Shown: one piece after another, positions 49,951 to 58,288 of the stretch | Layout: each line of letters opens with the position of its first letter | How positions within the stretch are numbered: position 1 is the stretch's first letter | Assembly (NCBI RefSeq): GCF_024346375.1 | Contig: NZ_JAGQCV010000010.1 | Location: 60,658-124,657 of the forward strand | Source of the DNA: Synechococcus sp. ATX 2A4 | GTDB lineage: Bacteria > Cyanobacteriota > Cyanobacteriia > PCC-6307 > Cyanobiaceae | Length of the DNA: 64,000 bases | Direction of reading: 5' to 3' | Made by a program: the position numbers and the translations under genes | The notes under the pieces: model-generated | What the model was told of the DNA's origin: nothing | What the model saw: the letters and a program-made list of their open reading frames with translations, nothing else | The model's database searches: none

Positions 49951-50616
49951 TCAGAAGATTGGCCGGGTGCGTGTGTGGGCCATGGCGGTGCGTGTGGCGA
50001 TCACGTTGCCATTCACGTCCGTGAAAGCAGCCGTGTAGACCACCCGTGTGCCTGGGGTACCACCGCTTGCGTCGGTGGTGACGGTGAGATTCGTGGCGCT
50101 ACTGACAAGAGCGTTCACCGGAGTGACTGCGGCCAGATCCAGCTGGCCATTGGCCTGGATGGGGGGGCCACATCGGCGCAGCTCCTGGCGGGCACCGAAG
50201 CCGTCGAGAAAGTACTCGATGGTGCGCACGCCGCGATCGGCAGCCAGCACACTGGTATTCGGCAGGGTGATACGAAACAGGGCGGGGCTTGTGACACCCG
50301 CACAACTCACCGTGACACCACCGCCACCGGGAAGAATGCTGCTTCCCTCATTCACCTCAGCTTCGAGAAAAGCGCTCAGGCGCCCCCAGGTGTCGTTGAC
50401 GCGTTGGGTAAGTTCCGACTGGGCATTGCTGCGGATGCTGGAGCTGATCGTGCCCGTTGCAGCGCCTATCACGATGGAGCTCAACGCGGCGTAGATCAGC
50501 AATTCGATGGTGGTGAAGCTAGCTGCTGACACTGGATGGGGGCAGGTGCTGCCGCTGCTTTTGGCACAGGGCCTGAAGGGGATACGAAGTGCAGCAGTGC
50601 AAGCAGGACGGTTCAT
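49951..50616 (-). CDS. PilW-like minor pilin with unusual leader site
   Basis: The 221-residue protein has a prepilin-type N-terminal helix (SFTTIELLIYAALSSIVIGAATG) at residue 34 onward, with the conserved Glu at position +5 of the mature helix. The residue before the helix Phe is Ser (AAS-FTTIE) where PilD leader peptidase normally requires Gly. The leader is long (33 residues) and basic. The mature part is Thr/Val/Asn-rich. It is the last gene of the minor-pilin operon and starts 3 bp after the previous stop. Confidence 0.75.
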   Translation of the reverse strand: MNRPACTAALRIPFRPCAKSSGSTCPHPVSAASFTTIELLIYAALSSIVIGAATGTISSSIRSNAQSELTQRVNDTWGRLSAFLEAEVNEGSSILPGGGGVTVSCAGVTSPALFRITLPNTSVLAADRGVRTIEYFLDGFGARQELRRCGPPIQANGQLDLAAVTPVNALVSSATNLTVTTDASGGTPGTRVVYTAAFTDVNGNVIATRTAMAHTRTRPIF

Positions 50617-50619
50617 GGT

Positions 50620-51237
50620 TCAGAACCTTCCTCCGAAGCTGCCTTCGTCGCAGGTGGTGTTGGTGGCCTGGTCGTCATTGTTGTTGGCACCGATACTGAC
50701 CTGACCAATCGTGGCCCCCACGCGCACGCAGCGGATGAGGGCAGAGTCTTCGAGGCGCAGCTGAAGGGTGACGTTGTTGGTGGCCGTGACCGTGCCACGG
50801 GGAGTGAACACCACTTGGTTGGGGGGAGTGCCGGTACCACCGGTGATGGTCGCCCGGAAGCCGCGACGGCTACTACTGCCCGTGGGAATGTTGAAACCGG
50901 CGTTGGGCGAGCAGGCGGCCGGGGCCACACTGGCCAGCGGGGAACCAGGAACGACCAGGTTTCCGGTGGCGCCTGTGAAGGTGATCGTGCAGCCGTTGGC
51001 GAGGGTGGTAGAGGTGCTCCCAGGCCGCACCTGTGCGGTGTTCTGTACCACCTTCAGCCAACTGGCCAGCTCGATGGCCAGTGAATTAACTTCTTCGCGG
51101 CGTATTTCTGCCGCAGTGAATGAATAGGTGATGCTGATCAAGCTGGTGAAGACAACGATCCCCACTAAAAGCTCAATCAGGGTGAACCCTCTGACGGGGC
51201 TGCGGCGAGGAGGGAGAGTGGGCGTCATGGGCACCAC
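50620..51237 (-). CDS. GspH/FimT-like minor pilin
   Basis: The 205-residue protein carries a textbook prepilin leader (PRRSPVRG-FTLIELLVGIVVFTSLISITYSF) with Gly at -1 and Glu at +5. The mature part has a long helix followed by Thr/Ser-rich strands and two cysteines near the C-terminus (RCVRVGATIG and TCDEGSFGGRF). Its ATG overlaps the upstream pilin gene by 13 bp. It resembles the FimT/GspH class that primes pilus assembly. Confidence 0.85.
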   Translation of the reverse strand: MVPMTPTLPPRRSPVRGFTLIELLVGIVVFTSLISITYSFTAAEIRREEVNSLAIELASWLKVVQNTAQVRPGSTSTTLANGCTITFTGATGNLVVPGSPLASVAPAACSPNAGFNIPTGSSSRRGFRATITGGTGTPPNQVVFTPRGTVTATNNVTLQLRLEDSALIRCVRVGATIGQVSIGANNNDDQATNTTCDEGSFGGRF

Positions 51238-51788
51238 GCGGCAACGGTTGGGGTTAACACCACAAGGCGGCTCATATTGGGAGCTGTGTAGGTGATGCGC
51301 AGCCGATTGGCCGTCGTGTCGTCGTTGGTGACGACTCTCGAAGTCACACCGGCTGGCAGGGGGCGGCTGTTGATGTCATTGACCAGGGCTGCGGCGAGGT
51401 CAGCGGTACCGCAGGCATTGATGAAGGCCGTCTGTTCAGGGCCCACCAAAAAAGGGTTTGCCGTGGTCGAAGTGGAGCTGTTAGGGAAAAAATAGGCGTC
51501 GCAATTGGGATTGGTGCTGGCGCAGGTGGTGCCAGTGGCTGCAAATGTGCCCATGCCAGTGCACCAAGTGAAGATCTCAGCTCGATGGCGAATTGCTGCG
51601 ATATCGCTGTCAACTTGACTTTGCAGGTCATTGAGCTGAACGGTACCGATATGCAATCGATTGGTGCCATTGGTGAGTGTGATGGCAGCCAAAAGGGTGC
51701 TGGTGAGCAGCACCACCGCAATCATCAACTCCAGCATCGCGCTGCCTTGGCTGGCGGTGGGGTGTGATAGAAGGCGCGGGGTTGGCAC
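51225..51788 (-). CDS. PilV-like minor pilin
   Basis: The 187-residue protein has the leader SQG-SAMLELMIAVVLLTSTLLAAITL: Gly at -1, a Ser at +1 instead of Phe, and Glu at +5, as seen in PilV-type minor pilins. The mature domain has cysteines in FTWCTGMGTF, TTCASTNPNCD, INACG and AWCP, suggesting disulfides. It overlaps the next gene by 13 bp and follows the PilX-like gene by 10 bp. Confidence 0.82.
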   Translation of the reverse strand: MPTPRLLSHPTASQGSAMLELMIAVVLLTSTLLAAITLTNGTNRLHIGTVQLNDLQSQVDSDIAAIRHRAEIFTWCTGMGTFAATGTTCASTNPNCDAYFFPNSSTSTTANPFLVGPEQTAFINACGTADLAAALVNDINSRPLPAGVTSRVVTNDDTTANRLRITYTAPNMSRLVVLTPTVAAWCP

Positions 51789-51798
51789 AGCGAGTCGC

Positions 51799-53703
51799 TT
51801 AGAAAAGGCAGTTGGAGGTGACGCTGCGCGCCACCCATTCGAACACCAGTGGGCCGAACGGCGCTTCCAGTGAATTGCCCGCGCCGAAGAACGACAGTGA
51901 GGGCGGCGGCACGGCGAACTGGGTGGAGTTGCTGGGCCGGGCGCTGCTGCCCATGGTGAGGCGATCCAGCCAGGCGGAGCCGCGGAAGTTGGGCAGGCCG
52001 AAGGCGTTGTTGGTGCTGTCGGGATCGGGGCGGAGATTCAGCTCGCCGTAGGGCAGGTAGGTGAACACATCGCGCATGAAGCCGTCATCGCCGATCGCCA
52101 CCACGATGTTCTGATCACTGAAGAAGCCGGCGCGGGACGACTGATCCGGCAGGGCCTTGCGGTTGCAGGGTGTGGTGTCGCTGGGGCTGGCGCAGTGCAG
52201 GTGCTGGATCTGGCCGTCGTCCCAGTTGTCCACCAGCACCACGCCGATGTTGGTGCTTCTGCGGTTCTGGGCGTCGGTGCGGGAGTTGCTCCAGGCCACG
52301 GGGCTGGCCGGATTCCAGGCGGCGTTGAAATACAGGTAGATCGGGCCGCGCGAGGTGTCGATGAAGAAGCTGTTGTTTTGTTTGCGATTGGGTTCACCGT
52401 CGTTCACGGTGTCGTCGCTCAGTTCCAGCTTGCGAATGCGGCAGTGGTAGGCCGCCTGGGGGGTGCCCGCATCGGTGGCGGTGCAGAAGCTGTTGATGGC
52501 GCTGCTGCAGCTGCTGGCCACGAAGCCGGCGGGCAGGTTGGGTTCGCCCATGGCGCCCTGGGCTGAGGTCAGGGGGTTGTTGTCCTGCACGTTGCAGAGC
52601 TCCACCTGGCCGGCGGCGTTCACGCGCAGATAGTCCTTGGCGTTGGTGGCTGTGCTGCTGTTGGCGGCCGAGTTGGAGATGATCGTGATGCCGGTGGTTG
52701 GCATCGGATCGAGCGGGTACTGGGGCAGGGAGGGCAAGGAGATTTCGATCGGCTGGATCGGCACGCCATCGATGCTCCGGGGCAGCAGGTTGGGTCCGCA
52801 GTAGGCCCGGTTGGTGGTGAAGCACAGCAGGTTGTCGGGCCGATTGGCGCTGGTGCTGCCGTCGGGGTTCTGCACCCGGATCTGGTGCGCGTTGCCGGGG
52901 GCGTTGAAGCCGCCACCGTTGAGGCCCAGCAGGATGCGCGGGAAGCTTTCGCTGCAGAAACGGTTGTCGTTGCCGTGGGTGCTGCCGGGGGCGCCGAAGG
53001 AGAGGTTGCAGCACTTGGGCACCACCTGAAATTCTCGGGTGATGCGGGCGGTGGACACCTGGTTGCCGCCGCGGATGGCGCGGCCTTCCACCGTGACCTC
53101 GATGTAGCCCACGTTGCGGCTGTTGGGGTCGGTGCCGGGGGCGCGGGTGAGGTTCACCATGCCGTCGTTGAAGCTGCCATTGCGCGTGCCGCTGATGCCG
53201 CCGGGGCCCGCCGCATCGGCGGAACTGGTGAAGCGGGCGCTGCGGTCAAAGTTCTTGAGCGCCAGGGTCTTGAGCACGAACTGGCGGTTGCCGCCACTGC
53301 CGGTGATCGTTTGCACCGTGTTGTTGCTGAAGCCAACGGCAGCGGTGGTTGGCGCGGTGTCGGGGGCGCAGGGGTTGCGGAGCTTGAAGCTGGACGTGCT
53401 CCAGCCGTTGAGCGGCACGTCGGCCACGAGCAGCTTGCGGTTCTGGCGCTTGTTCAGTTCGCTGATCACGATGGCCATGCCGGCCTCTGCCGCCTCGCGG
53501 GCATCCCGGCTGTCGTTGAGCCTGGTCGATCCGAGCCGGCTGTTCGTGGCAATGGTGATCGTGCTGGCCACCCCGAGCGAGATGGCAAAAATCGCGAAGA
53601 TGGCGATTGGAAGTGCGATCCCCGCTTCAAGCAGGTGCACCGATGGCCGACGCACGGACTGGCGCCGCGTCGGCGGGAGGAAAGGGACGTCGCGACCGGC
53701 CAT
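51799..53703 (-). CDS. large PilX-like minor pilin / pilus tip protein
   Basis: The 634-residue protein (ATG 53703) has a single N-terminal hydrophobic helix (EAGIALPIAIFAIFAISLGVAS, residues 25-46) with a conserved Glu near its start, followed by AREAAEAGMAIVISELNKRQNR, typical of PilX-type pilins. The large C-terminal part (about 500 residues) is Asn/Ser/Thr-rich and carries several Cys pairs; it may be an adhesive or tip domain. The first gene of the operon, it lies 44 bp from a palindrome at 53747-53762. Frames extending to 53922 add no domain. Confidence 0.75.
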   Translation of the reverse strand: MAGRDVPFLPPTRRQSVRRPSVHLLEAGIALPIAIFAIFAISLGVASTITIATNSRLGSTRLNDSRDAREAAEAGMAIVISELNKRQNRKLLVADVPLNGWSTSSFKLRNPCAPDTAPTTAAVGFSNNTVQTITGSGGNRQFVLKTLALKNFDRSARFTSSADAAGPGGISGTRNGSFNDGMVNLTRAPGTDPNSRNVGYIEVTVEGRAIRGGNQVSTARITREFQVVPKCCNLSFGAPGSTHGNDNRFCSESFPRILLGLNGGGFNAPGNAHQIRVQNPDGSTSANRPDNLLCFTTNRAYCGPNLLPRSIDGVPIQPIEISLPSLPQYPLDPMPTTGITIISNSAANSSTATNAKDYLRVNAAGQVELCNVQDNNPLTSAQGAMGEPNLPAGFVASSCSSAINSFCTATDAGTPQAAYHCRIRKLELSDDTVNDGEPNRKQNNSFFIDTSRGPIYLYFNAAWNPASPVAWSNSRTDAQNRRSTNIGVVLVDNWDDGQIQHLHCASPSDTTPCNRKALPDQSSRAGFFSDQNIVVAIGDDGFMRDVFTYLPYGELNLRPDPDSTNNAFGLPNFRGSAWLDRLTMGSSARPSNSTQFAVPPPSLSFFGAGNSLEAPFGPLVFEWVARSVTSNCLF

Positions 53704-53746
53704 GGCATGCCACGTGCGAACAGAGAGACAGCGAACAGTGAAAACC

Positions 53747-53762
53747 CTGAGCAAATGCTCAG
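53747..53762. promoter_or_regulatory. 16-bp palindrome upstream of the minor-pilin operon
   Basis: CTGAGCA-AA-TGCTCAG is a perfect 7-bp inverted repeat, 44 bp upstream of the PilX-like ATG. A third half-site-like GTGCTGAG lies at 53769-53776. The position suits an operator or activator site. Confidence 0.45.
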
Positions 53763-53902
53763 AACGGAGTGCTGAGTTGGTGTCTTTTCTGAGGATAATC
53801 TGAAGGACCCCCCTCTCCCTGCTTTCGTTGCGTTTTCTCTCGCCGGGGAGGGAGTGCCGCTTTCTGGGCAAGCCAGGGGCTGGGGTCAGGGTTTGTCGGC
53901 GC

Positions 53903-54238
53903 TCAACTCCGCCACCGGGCACAGCCGCCCATCGCCGATTCGGCCATGCAGGCGTCGATCAAGCCGGTGACCGTGTAGCGGCAATCTGCCGCATCCTGCG
54001 CGGTGTGATCGATGCACTGATCGGTGATCAGGCTGGTGACCAGGCCCGCCACCACCAGCTCATCGGCCAGCGGCGCCAGCGGGGCGATCACCTGGGCCTC
54101 CCAACTGCCCGGCGCGAAGCCCAGGCCCGAGCGCTTGTCGTCGAGGCTGCGGTCGCATCCATCGGCGGTGAGGTTGGCGATCACGGTGTGGATCACCTCC
54201 AGGCCGACCTGCCGGGCATGGCCTAGAGCGAGCCGCTG
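53903..54238 (-). pseudogene. remnant of an isochorismatase-like cysteine hydrolase
   Basis: The frame reads LALGHARQVGLEVIHTVIAN, LTADGCDRSLDDKRSG, then VVAGLVTSLITDQCIDHTAQDAADC and TGLIDACMAES. These are conserved C-terminal pieces of isochorismatase-type cysteine hydrolases, including the catalytic Cys in DQCIDHTA. The N-terminal third, with the catalytic Asp, is absent; the segment between SWEAQVIAPLAP and VVAGLVT is also shorter than in relatives I recall. Its 5' end overlaps the end of the YdeP-type gene by 16 bp. No functional enzyme is likely. Confidence 0.7.
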
Positions 54239-56481
54239 CGCACCAGCACCGGCACCCGCTTGAAGGCCGGCGTGCCGCTGCGCTGGTCGATGGCGGCGCG
54301 GAAAATCGCGTTCACCTCCGGGTAGAACATCAGCCCGGCGCCGGCGCGGATCTCGCCGGGAATCACCTCCACATCGCTGAGCGCCCCGGCTTCGCCCTGC
54401 ACGGTCACGCGTTGGTGGGCGCGCAGGCCGCAGCGGGCCAGATCGCCTCGGTTCATCAGGATCGTGTTGCGGTGTGGCATGCCGCGGAAGGCATCGCCCG
54501 GCTTGTACACTACGGTGTTGTGCTGGGAGTAGCTGCGGGCGGTGATCAGGGCCAGCACCAGGCCCGTTTCCCCCGGCGCCAGGCCGCCGAAATGGGCCGG
54601 CTCAGGCAGCGTCAGCGCCGGCAGGGGTGTGGGCTCCATCCGTGCTTTCCCCGACGGCGTGGGGAAGCTGGGCTGCTCGAACACCCGCCCCGCCACGCTG
54701 AACTCGCGCTTGGTGGCATCAATCGTGGCGATCGCGCCGTAGCCCGGCACGGTGCGGGCGATCAGCTTTCGCACGTAGACGGGGTCCTGGAGGCGGCCCC
54801 AGTCGATCGGATCGCTGCCCAGCCGCCGCCGGGCCAGCTCGGAGAGGAAGCCCACCTCGCTGATCAGGTCGGCGTGCTTCAGGTGCGAGCGGCCCGGATC
54901 GTTGAAGCGCACGAAGTTGTTGCCCGATTCGGTGGTGGTGGCGTGCGGCGTTTCGAAGCGGTTGAACACCGGCAGCACCAGGGTGCGGCATCGCCCCAGC
55001 CCGTGGAAGTGCCCCTGGTTGGGCTTGGTGGCCAGGTAGAAGATCGTGTCGATGCGGCCGAGCGCCTGCTTGGCCTCGCTGGAATCCGGGTTGGCGCCCC
55101 AGAGGTTGCCGCCCAGGCACAGCAGGGTGTCCACCGCACCGGCGCCGGCGGCGGTGATCAGGGCGCGGGTGTCGTAGCCGGGCACCCGGCTGAGCGGGCG
55201 CCCCAGCAGCTGTTCCAGCGCCTGCTGCATCTCGGCCCGCAGCTTCACCGTGACGCCCATCGAGCCGAAGCCCTGCACGTTGGAGTGGCCGCGGATCGGC
55301 ATCGTGCCGGCCCCGGGCTTGCCGGCGTTGCCGCTCAGCAGCGCCGTGTTGGCGATCGCGTGCACGTTGGTGGTGCCGTTGCTGTGGTGCGTGATGCCCA
55401 TCGCCCAGGCGAACACCACGCCCTTGGCGCGGCCGATCACCGCAGCGGTGTGGCTGAGTTCCTCGCGGCTGAGGCCGCAGCAGGCGGTGATCGCCTCCCA
55501 GGGGGTGGCGCGCAGCTGCTCCAGCACCGCCTCGGAGCCTTCGGTGTGGTCGCGCAGGAAGGCGTGGCGCACCTGGCCCGCTTCCAGCAGCGCCTTCTGC
55601 AGGCCTAGGAACACGGCGGTGTCGGAGCCGGGCACCGGCTGCAGGAACAGCGTGGCGATCTCCGAGCCCCGCAGCATCGACTTGATCGGAAAGGCCGGCG
55701 AGCCGAACTTCAGCAGCCCCACCTCCAGCACCGGGTTGATCACGATCACAGCTCCGCCGCGTTCCCGCAGGCGGATCAGCTCGTTCATCAGCCGCGGGTG
55801 GTTGGCGGGGGCATTGGAGCCCACCAGCACCACGCAGTCGGCCTGCTGCAGGCTTTCGAGGCTCACCATCGAAGTGCCCGAGCCGAACACCTCGCCCAGC
55901 CCCACGGTGGAGGGGGCATGGCAGAGATCGGAGCAATCGGCCAGGTTGTTGGAACCCAGTGCCCGCAGCAGCAGCTGCAGCAGGTAGGCGGCCTCGTTGG
56001 AGGAACGGCCGGAGCTGTAGGAGGCCACCCGCTCCGGCGGGCGGCGGAAGGCGGCGTCGGCCAGTTCGAACACGTCGTCCCAGCCGAGGCGCTCGTAGTG
56101 GCTGCGGCCCTCGCGCAGGATGAGTGGATGGCTGAGCCGGCCGAGCCGGTCGGCCTCGAGCGAACTGAGCTGCTGCAGCATCGCCAGGCTGCGCTCGGCG
56201 AACACCCCCTCCGGCACTGCCGGCTGCAGTTCCGCCGCGATCGCCTCCACGCTCTTGAGGCAGCGCTGCAGCGGCTCGCCCAGCTCATCGACGAAGCCGC
56301 CGTTCTGACCGCCCGTGCCCCAGGCGCAGGACAGGCAGGCGCTCTTGTGCAGCAGCGACTGCCAGAGCAGGGGGCCCCGGGGCGAGAGGGTGGCCTTGGC
56401 CCAGCCGTCGATCACCGGCCAGCCGCCGCCGATCGCTGGAGTGGCTGAATTCGTTGCGGAAGAGTCGTTGCCGGGCTCCAT
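54223..56481 (-). CDS. YdeP/FdhF family molybdopterin oxidoreductase
   Basis: The 752-residue protein has the N-terminal CLSCAWGTG segment near residue 38, the LADCSDLCHAPSTVGL block, GIT-HHSNGTTNVHAI and the C-terminal RSYSQHNTVVYKPGDAF domain typical of the YdeP-type formate-dehydrogenase-like family. The family uses bis-MGD cofactor, so mobA and moaA here could serve it as well as narB. The physiological substrate is unknown. ATG 56481 was chosen over a frame to 57192 because the family domain begins about 20 residues later. The promoter is shared with the divergent glycosyltransferase gene. Confidence 0.9.
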   Translation of the reverse strand: MEPGNDSSATNSATPAIGGGWPVIDGWAKATLSPRGPLLWQSLLHKSACLSCAWGTGGQNGGFVDELGEPLQRCLKSVEAIAAELQPAVPEGVFAERSLAMLQQLSSLEADRLGRLSHPLILREGRSHYERLGWDDVFELADAAFRRPPERVASYSSGRSSNEAAYLLQLLLRALGSNNLADCSDLCHAPSTVGLGEVFGSGTSMVSLESLQQADCVVLVGSNAPANHPRLMNELIRLRERGGAVIVINPVLEVGLLKFGSPAFPIKSMLRGSEIATLFLQPVPGSDTAVFLGLQKALLEAGQVRHAFLRDHTEGSEAVLEQLRATPWEAITACCGLSREELSHTAAVIGRAKGVVFAWAMGITHHSNGTTNVHAIANTALLSGNAGKPGAGTMPIRGHSNVQGFGSMGVTVKLRAEMQQALEQLLGRPLSRVPGYDTRALITAAGAGAVDTLLCLGGNLWGANPDSSEAKQALGRIDTIFYLATKPNQGHFHGLGRCRTLVLPVFNRFETPHATTTESGNNFVRFNDPGRSHLKHADLISEVGFLSELARRRLGSDPIDWGRLQDPVYVRKLIARTVPGYGAIATIDATKREFSVAGRVFEQPSFPTPSGKARMEPTPLPALTLPEPAHFGGLAPGETGLVLALITARSYSQHNTVVYKPGDAFRGMPHRNTILMNRGDLARCGLRAHQRVTVQGEAGALSDVEVIPGEIRAGAGLMFYPEVNAIFRAAIDQRSGTPAFKRVPVLVRSGSL

Positions 56482-56622
56482 GCCACGCCACCGCCTGGGG
56501 AGCGTCCACTCTGGCGGGTGCGGCGGCAGCCGTGCTGGCATGGAGTCCCAGCGGCCGTCTTGCCAGCCCGTTGGCTTGCCTGCCTGGAGCTCTGCTTGCC
56601 CGCCCGTCTGAAGGCCTGAACG

Positions 56623-57849
56623 ATGGGACGGCCCCTGATCATCGCCAAGGGCACCTACGGCGACATCTTCCCGATGCTGGCCTTGGCCCGCGCCCTGGAG
56701 CGGAGGGGGCAGGCGCCGCTGCTGGCCACCGAGTCGCGCCACCGGGCGGCCGCCGAAAGCCTCGGCCTGCCGGTGCACTACCTCGATCCAGACCCGGCCG
56801 GTGGCGCGGCGGGCTCTGCCGCTGGCGCCGGCCGCTTCCTGTCGCGGCGGCGGCTGCGCCTCGAAGTGGAGGTGCTGAGCGCCCTGGCACCGCACAGCGA
56901 TCTGGTGCTGGGGTCGCAGCTGGCCTTCTTCGGGCCGGCGGTGGCGGCCCGGGCCGGCAAGCCCTGGGTTTACTGCCCCCTGCTGCCCCTCACCCTGGAT
57001 AGCCGCCTGGATCCCAGCCTCTACCCGGGGCTGGAGTGGTTGCAGCGCCACGCAGCCGCCTGCCCGCACCTGCAGTCCGGTGCCCGGGCCCTGGCGCGCG
57101 GCGTGAGCCGGCTGGCGCTGGCGCCGGTGCTGGCGGAACGGCGGCGGCTCAGCCCCCGCGACCGGCTCCATCCGCTGTTCGAGGGTCTGCACTCGCCGCT
57201 GGCCAACCTGCTGCTGGCCTCACCGTTGCTGGTGCCGCCGGTGCACGACTGGCCTCCCGCCACCAGCGTGCTGGGCTTCAGCTGGTTCGCGCCCACCCAC
57301 CTGGGCGATGCGGCGCGGGTCGAGGCCCTGCAGCGTTTTCTGGCAGCAGGCGCGCCGCCCTTGCTGTTCCTGCTGGCGGGCACCGCGCGCCTGCGGCCGG
57401 GCCGCTTCTTCACCACGGCGATCGCCGCCAGTGAGGCCCTGGGTCAGCGGGCGATCGTGGTGGCGGCGCGCCGGTTTCATGACGCGATCCCCCCGCATCC
57501 GCACCTGCTGGTGACGGGTTACCTGCCTTACCAGCTCCTGTTTCAGCGGCTGACGGCGGTGGTGCACTCCGGCGGCATCGGCACGATCGGCTGGTGCCTG
57601 AGCCAGGGGCTGCCCTCGCTGCTGCTGCCTCGCAACCTCGACCACTTCGACAACGCCTGGCGGGCCGAGCGCCTCGGCGTCGCCCAGGTGTGGCGTGGTG
57701 GTCGGCTCTCGGCCCCGGCCCTGGCGGAGCGGCTCGCGGCATTGCAGGCCAACGAGGCCCTGCGCGAGCGCCTCAAGGCGCTCGCCCCGCTGGTGGCCGC
57801 CGAAGACGGCGCCGGGCTGGCTGCTGCCCGAATCAGCGCCTGGCTGTGA
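56623..57849 (+). CDS. GT1 family glycosyltransferase (UGT/MGT type)
   Basis: The 408-residue protein starts IAKGTYGDIFPMLALARALERRG, the N-terminal acceptor-domain pattern of macrolide/sterol-glucosyltransferase-like GT1 enzymes. The C-terminal donor domain has VTGYLPYQLLFQRLTAVVHSGGIGTIGWCLSQGLPSLLLP, matching the H-x-G-G-x-G-T signature (HSGGIGT). Acceptor could be a lipid, carotenoid or sterol-like molecule; not resolvable from sequence. Confidence 0.88.
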   Translation: MGRPLIIAKGTYGDIFPMLALARALERRGQAPLLATESRHRAAAESLGLPVHYLDPDPAGGAAGSAAGAGRFLSRRRLRLEVEVLSALAPHSDLVLGSQLAFFGPAVAARAGKPWVYCPLLPLTLDSRLDPSLYPGLEWLQRHAAACPHLQSGARALARGVSRLALAPVLAERRRLSPRDRLHPLFEGLHSPLANLLLASPLLVPPVHDWPPATSVLGFSWFAPTHLGDAARVEALQRFLAAGAPPLLFLLAGTARLRPGRFFTTAIAASEALGQRAIVVAARRFHDAIPPHPHLLVTGYLPYQLLFQRLTAVVHSGGIGTIGWCLSQGLPSLLLPRNLDHFDNAWRAERLGVAQVWRGGRLSAPALAERLAALQANEALRERLKALAPLVAAEDGAGLAAARISAWL

Positions 57850-58288
57850 GCAACACCGAAAGCAAAACAGAAGTGAATTGTGGTACGATGATATACAAGC
57901 CGCAATTTTTGTATGTTGTGGTCATCGCTTGTGGCGATTCTTCGCGTCTTGAGGTAGGCATTCAACAGGGCCTCTGCAGGGTGTTGCAGTGGCATTGAAG
58001 GTCACTTCAGTGAAAAATGCAGCTGCTGCGATGAATAACATTCTGTGATGAATGGTATCTCTGCGATGAATAACATTTCTTGGATGCATGCAACTGCCAT
58101 GACGAATAGCGCCATTGCGGCGAATCTTGCCCTGCTTGAGCCTCGCCCATTCTTGCCAACACGAATCAGGCTTGCCTAACCTTTGCTGATACATGTGCAC
58201 CACTGCACCACTGCCCCGTCAGATCTGAGCCAGTGCTGCAACTTGGCTGACTGTTCCGTGCCAGGTCCCTTTCGTCTCAAGCCTCACT
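57850..58288. other. AT-richer intergenic region with tandem 17-18-bp repeats
   Basis: These 439 bp separate the glycosyltransferase from the sucrose cluster and are richer in A/T than both sides. They hold three tandem imperfect repeats (58026-58077) and a possible fourth at 58100. No gene is supported. The sucrose-cluster promoter must lie here. Confidence 0.55.
58026..58077. repeat. three tandem 17-18-bp repeats
   Basis: CTGCGATGAATAACATT (58026-58042), CTGTGATGAATGGTATC (58043-58059) and CTGCGATGAATAACATT (58061-58077): copies 1 and 3 are identical, copy 2 differs at 4 positions. A weaker CCATGACGAATAGCGCC follows at 58097-58113. The array lies 211-263 bp upstream of the sucrose-phosphate synthase start and could be a regulatory array. 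Confidence 0.8.

Noticed and set aside
58026..58113. Possible CRISPR array in the repeats upstream of SPS
   Set aside because: Units are 17-18 bp in direct contact with no spacers, and no cas gene is present.
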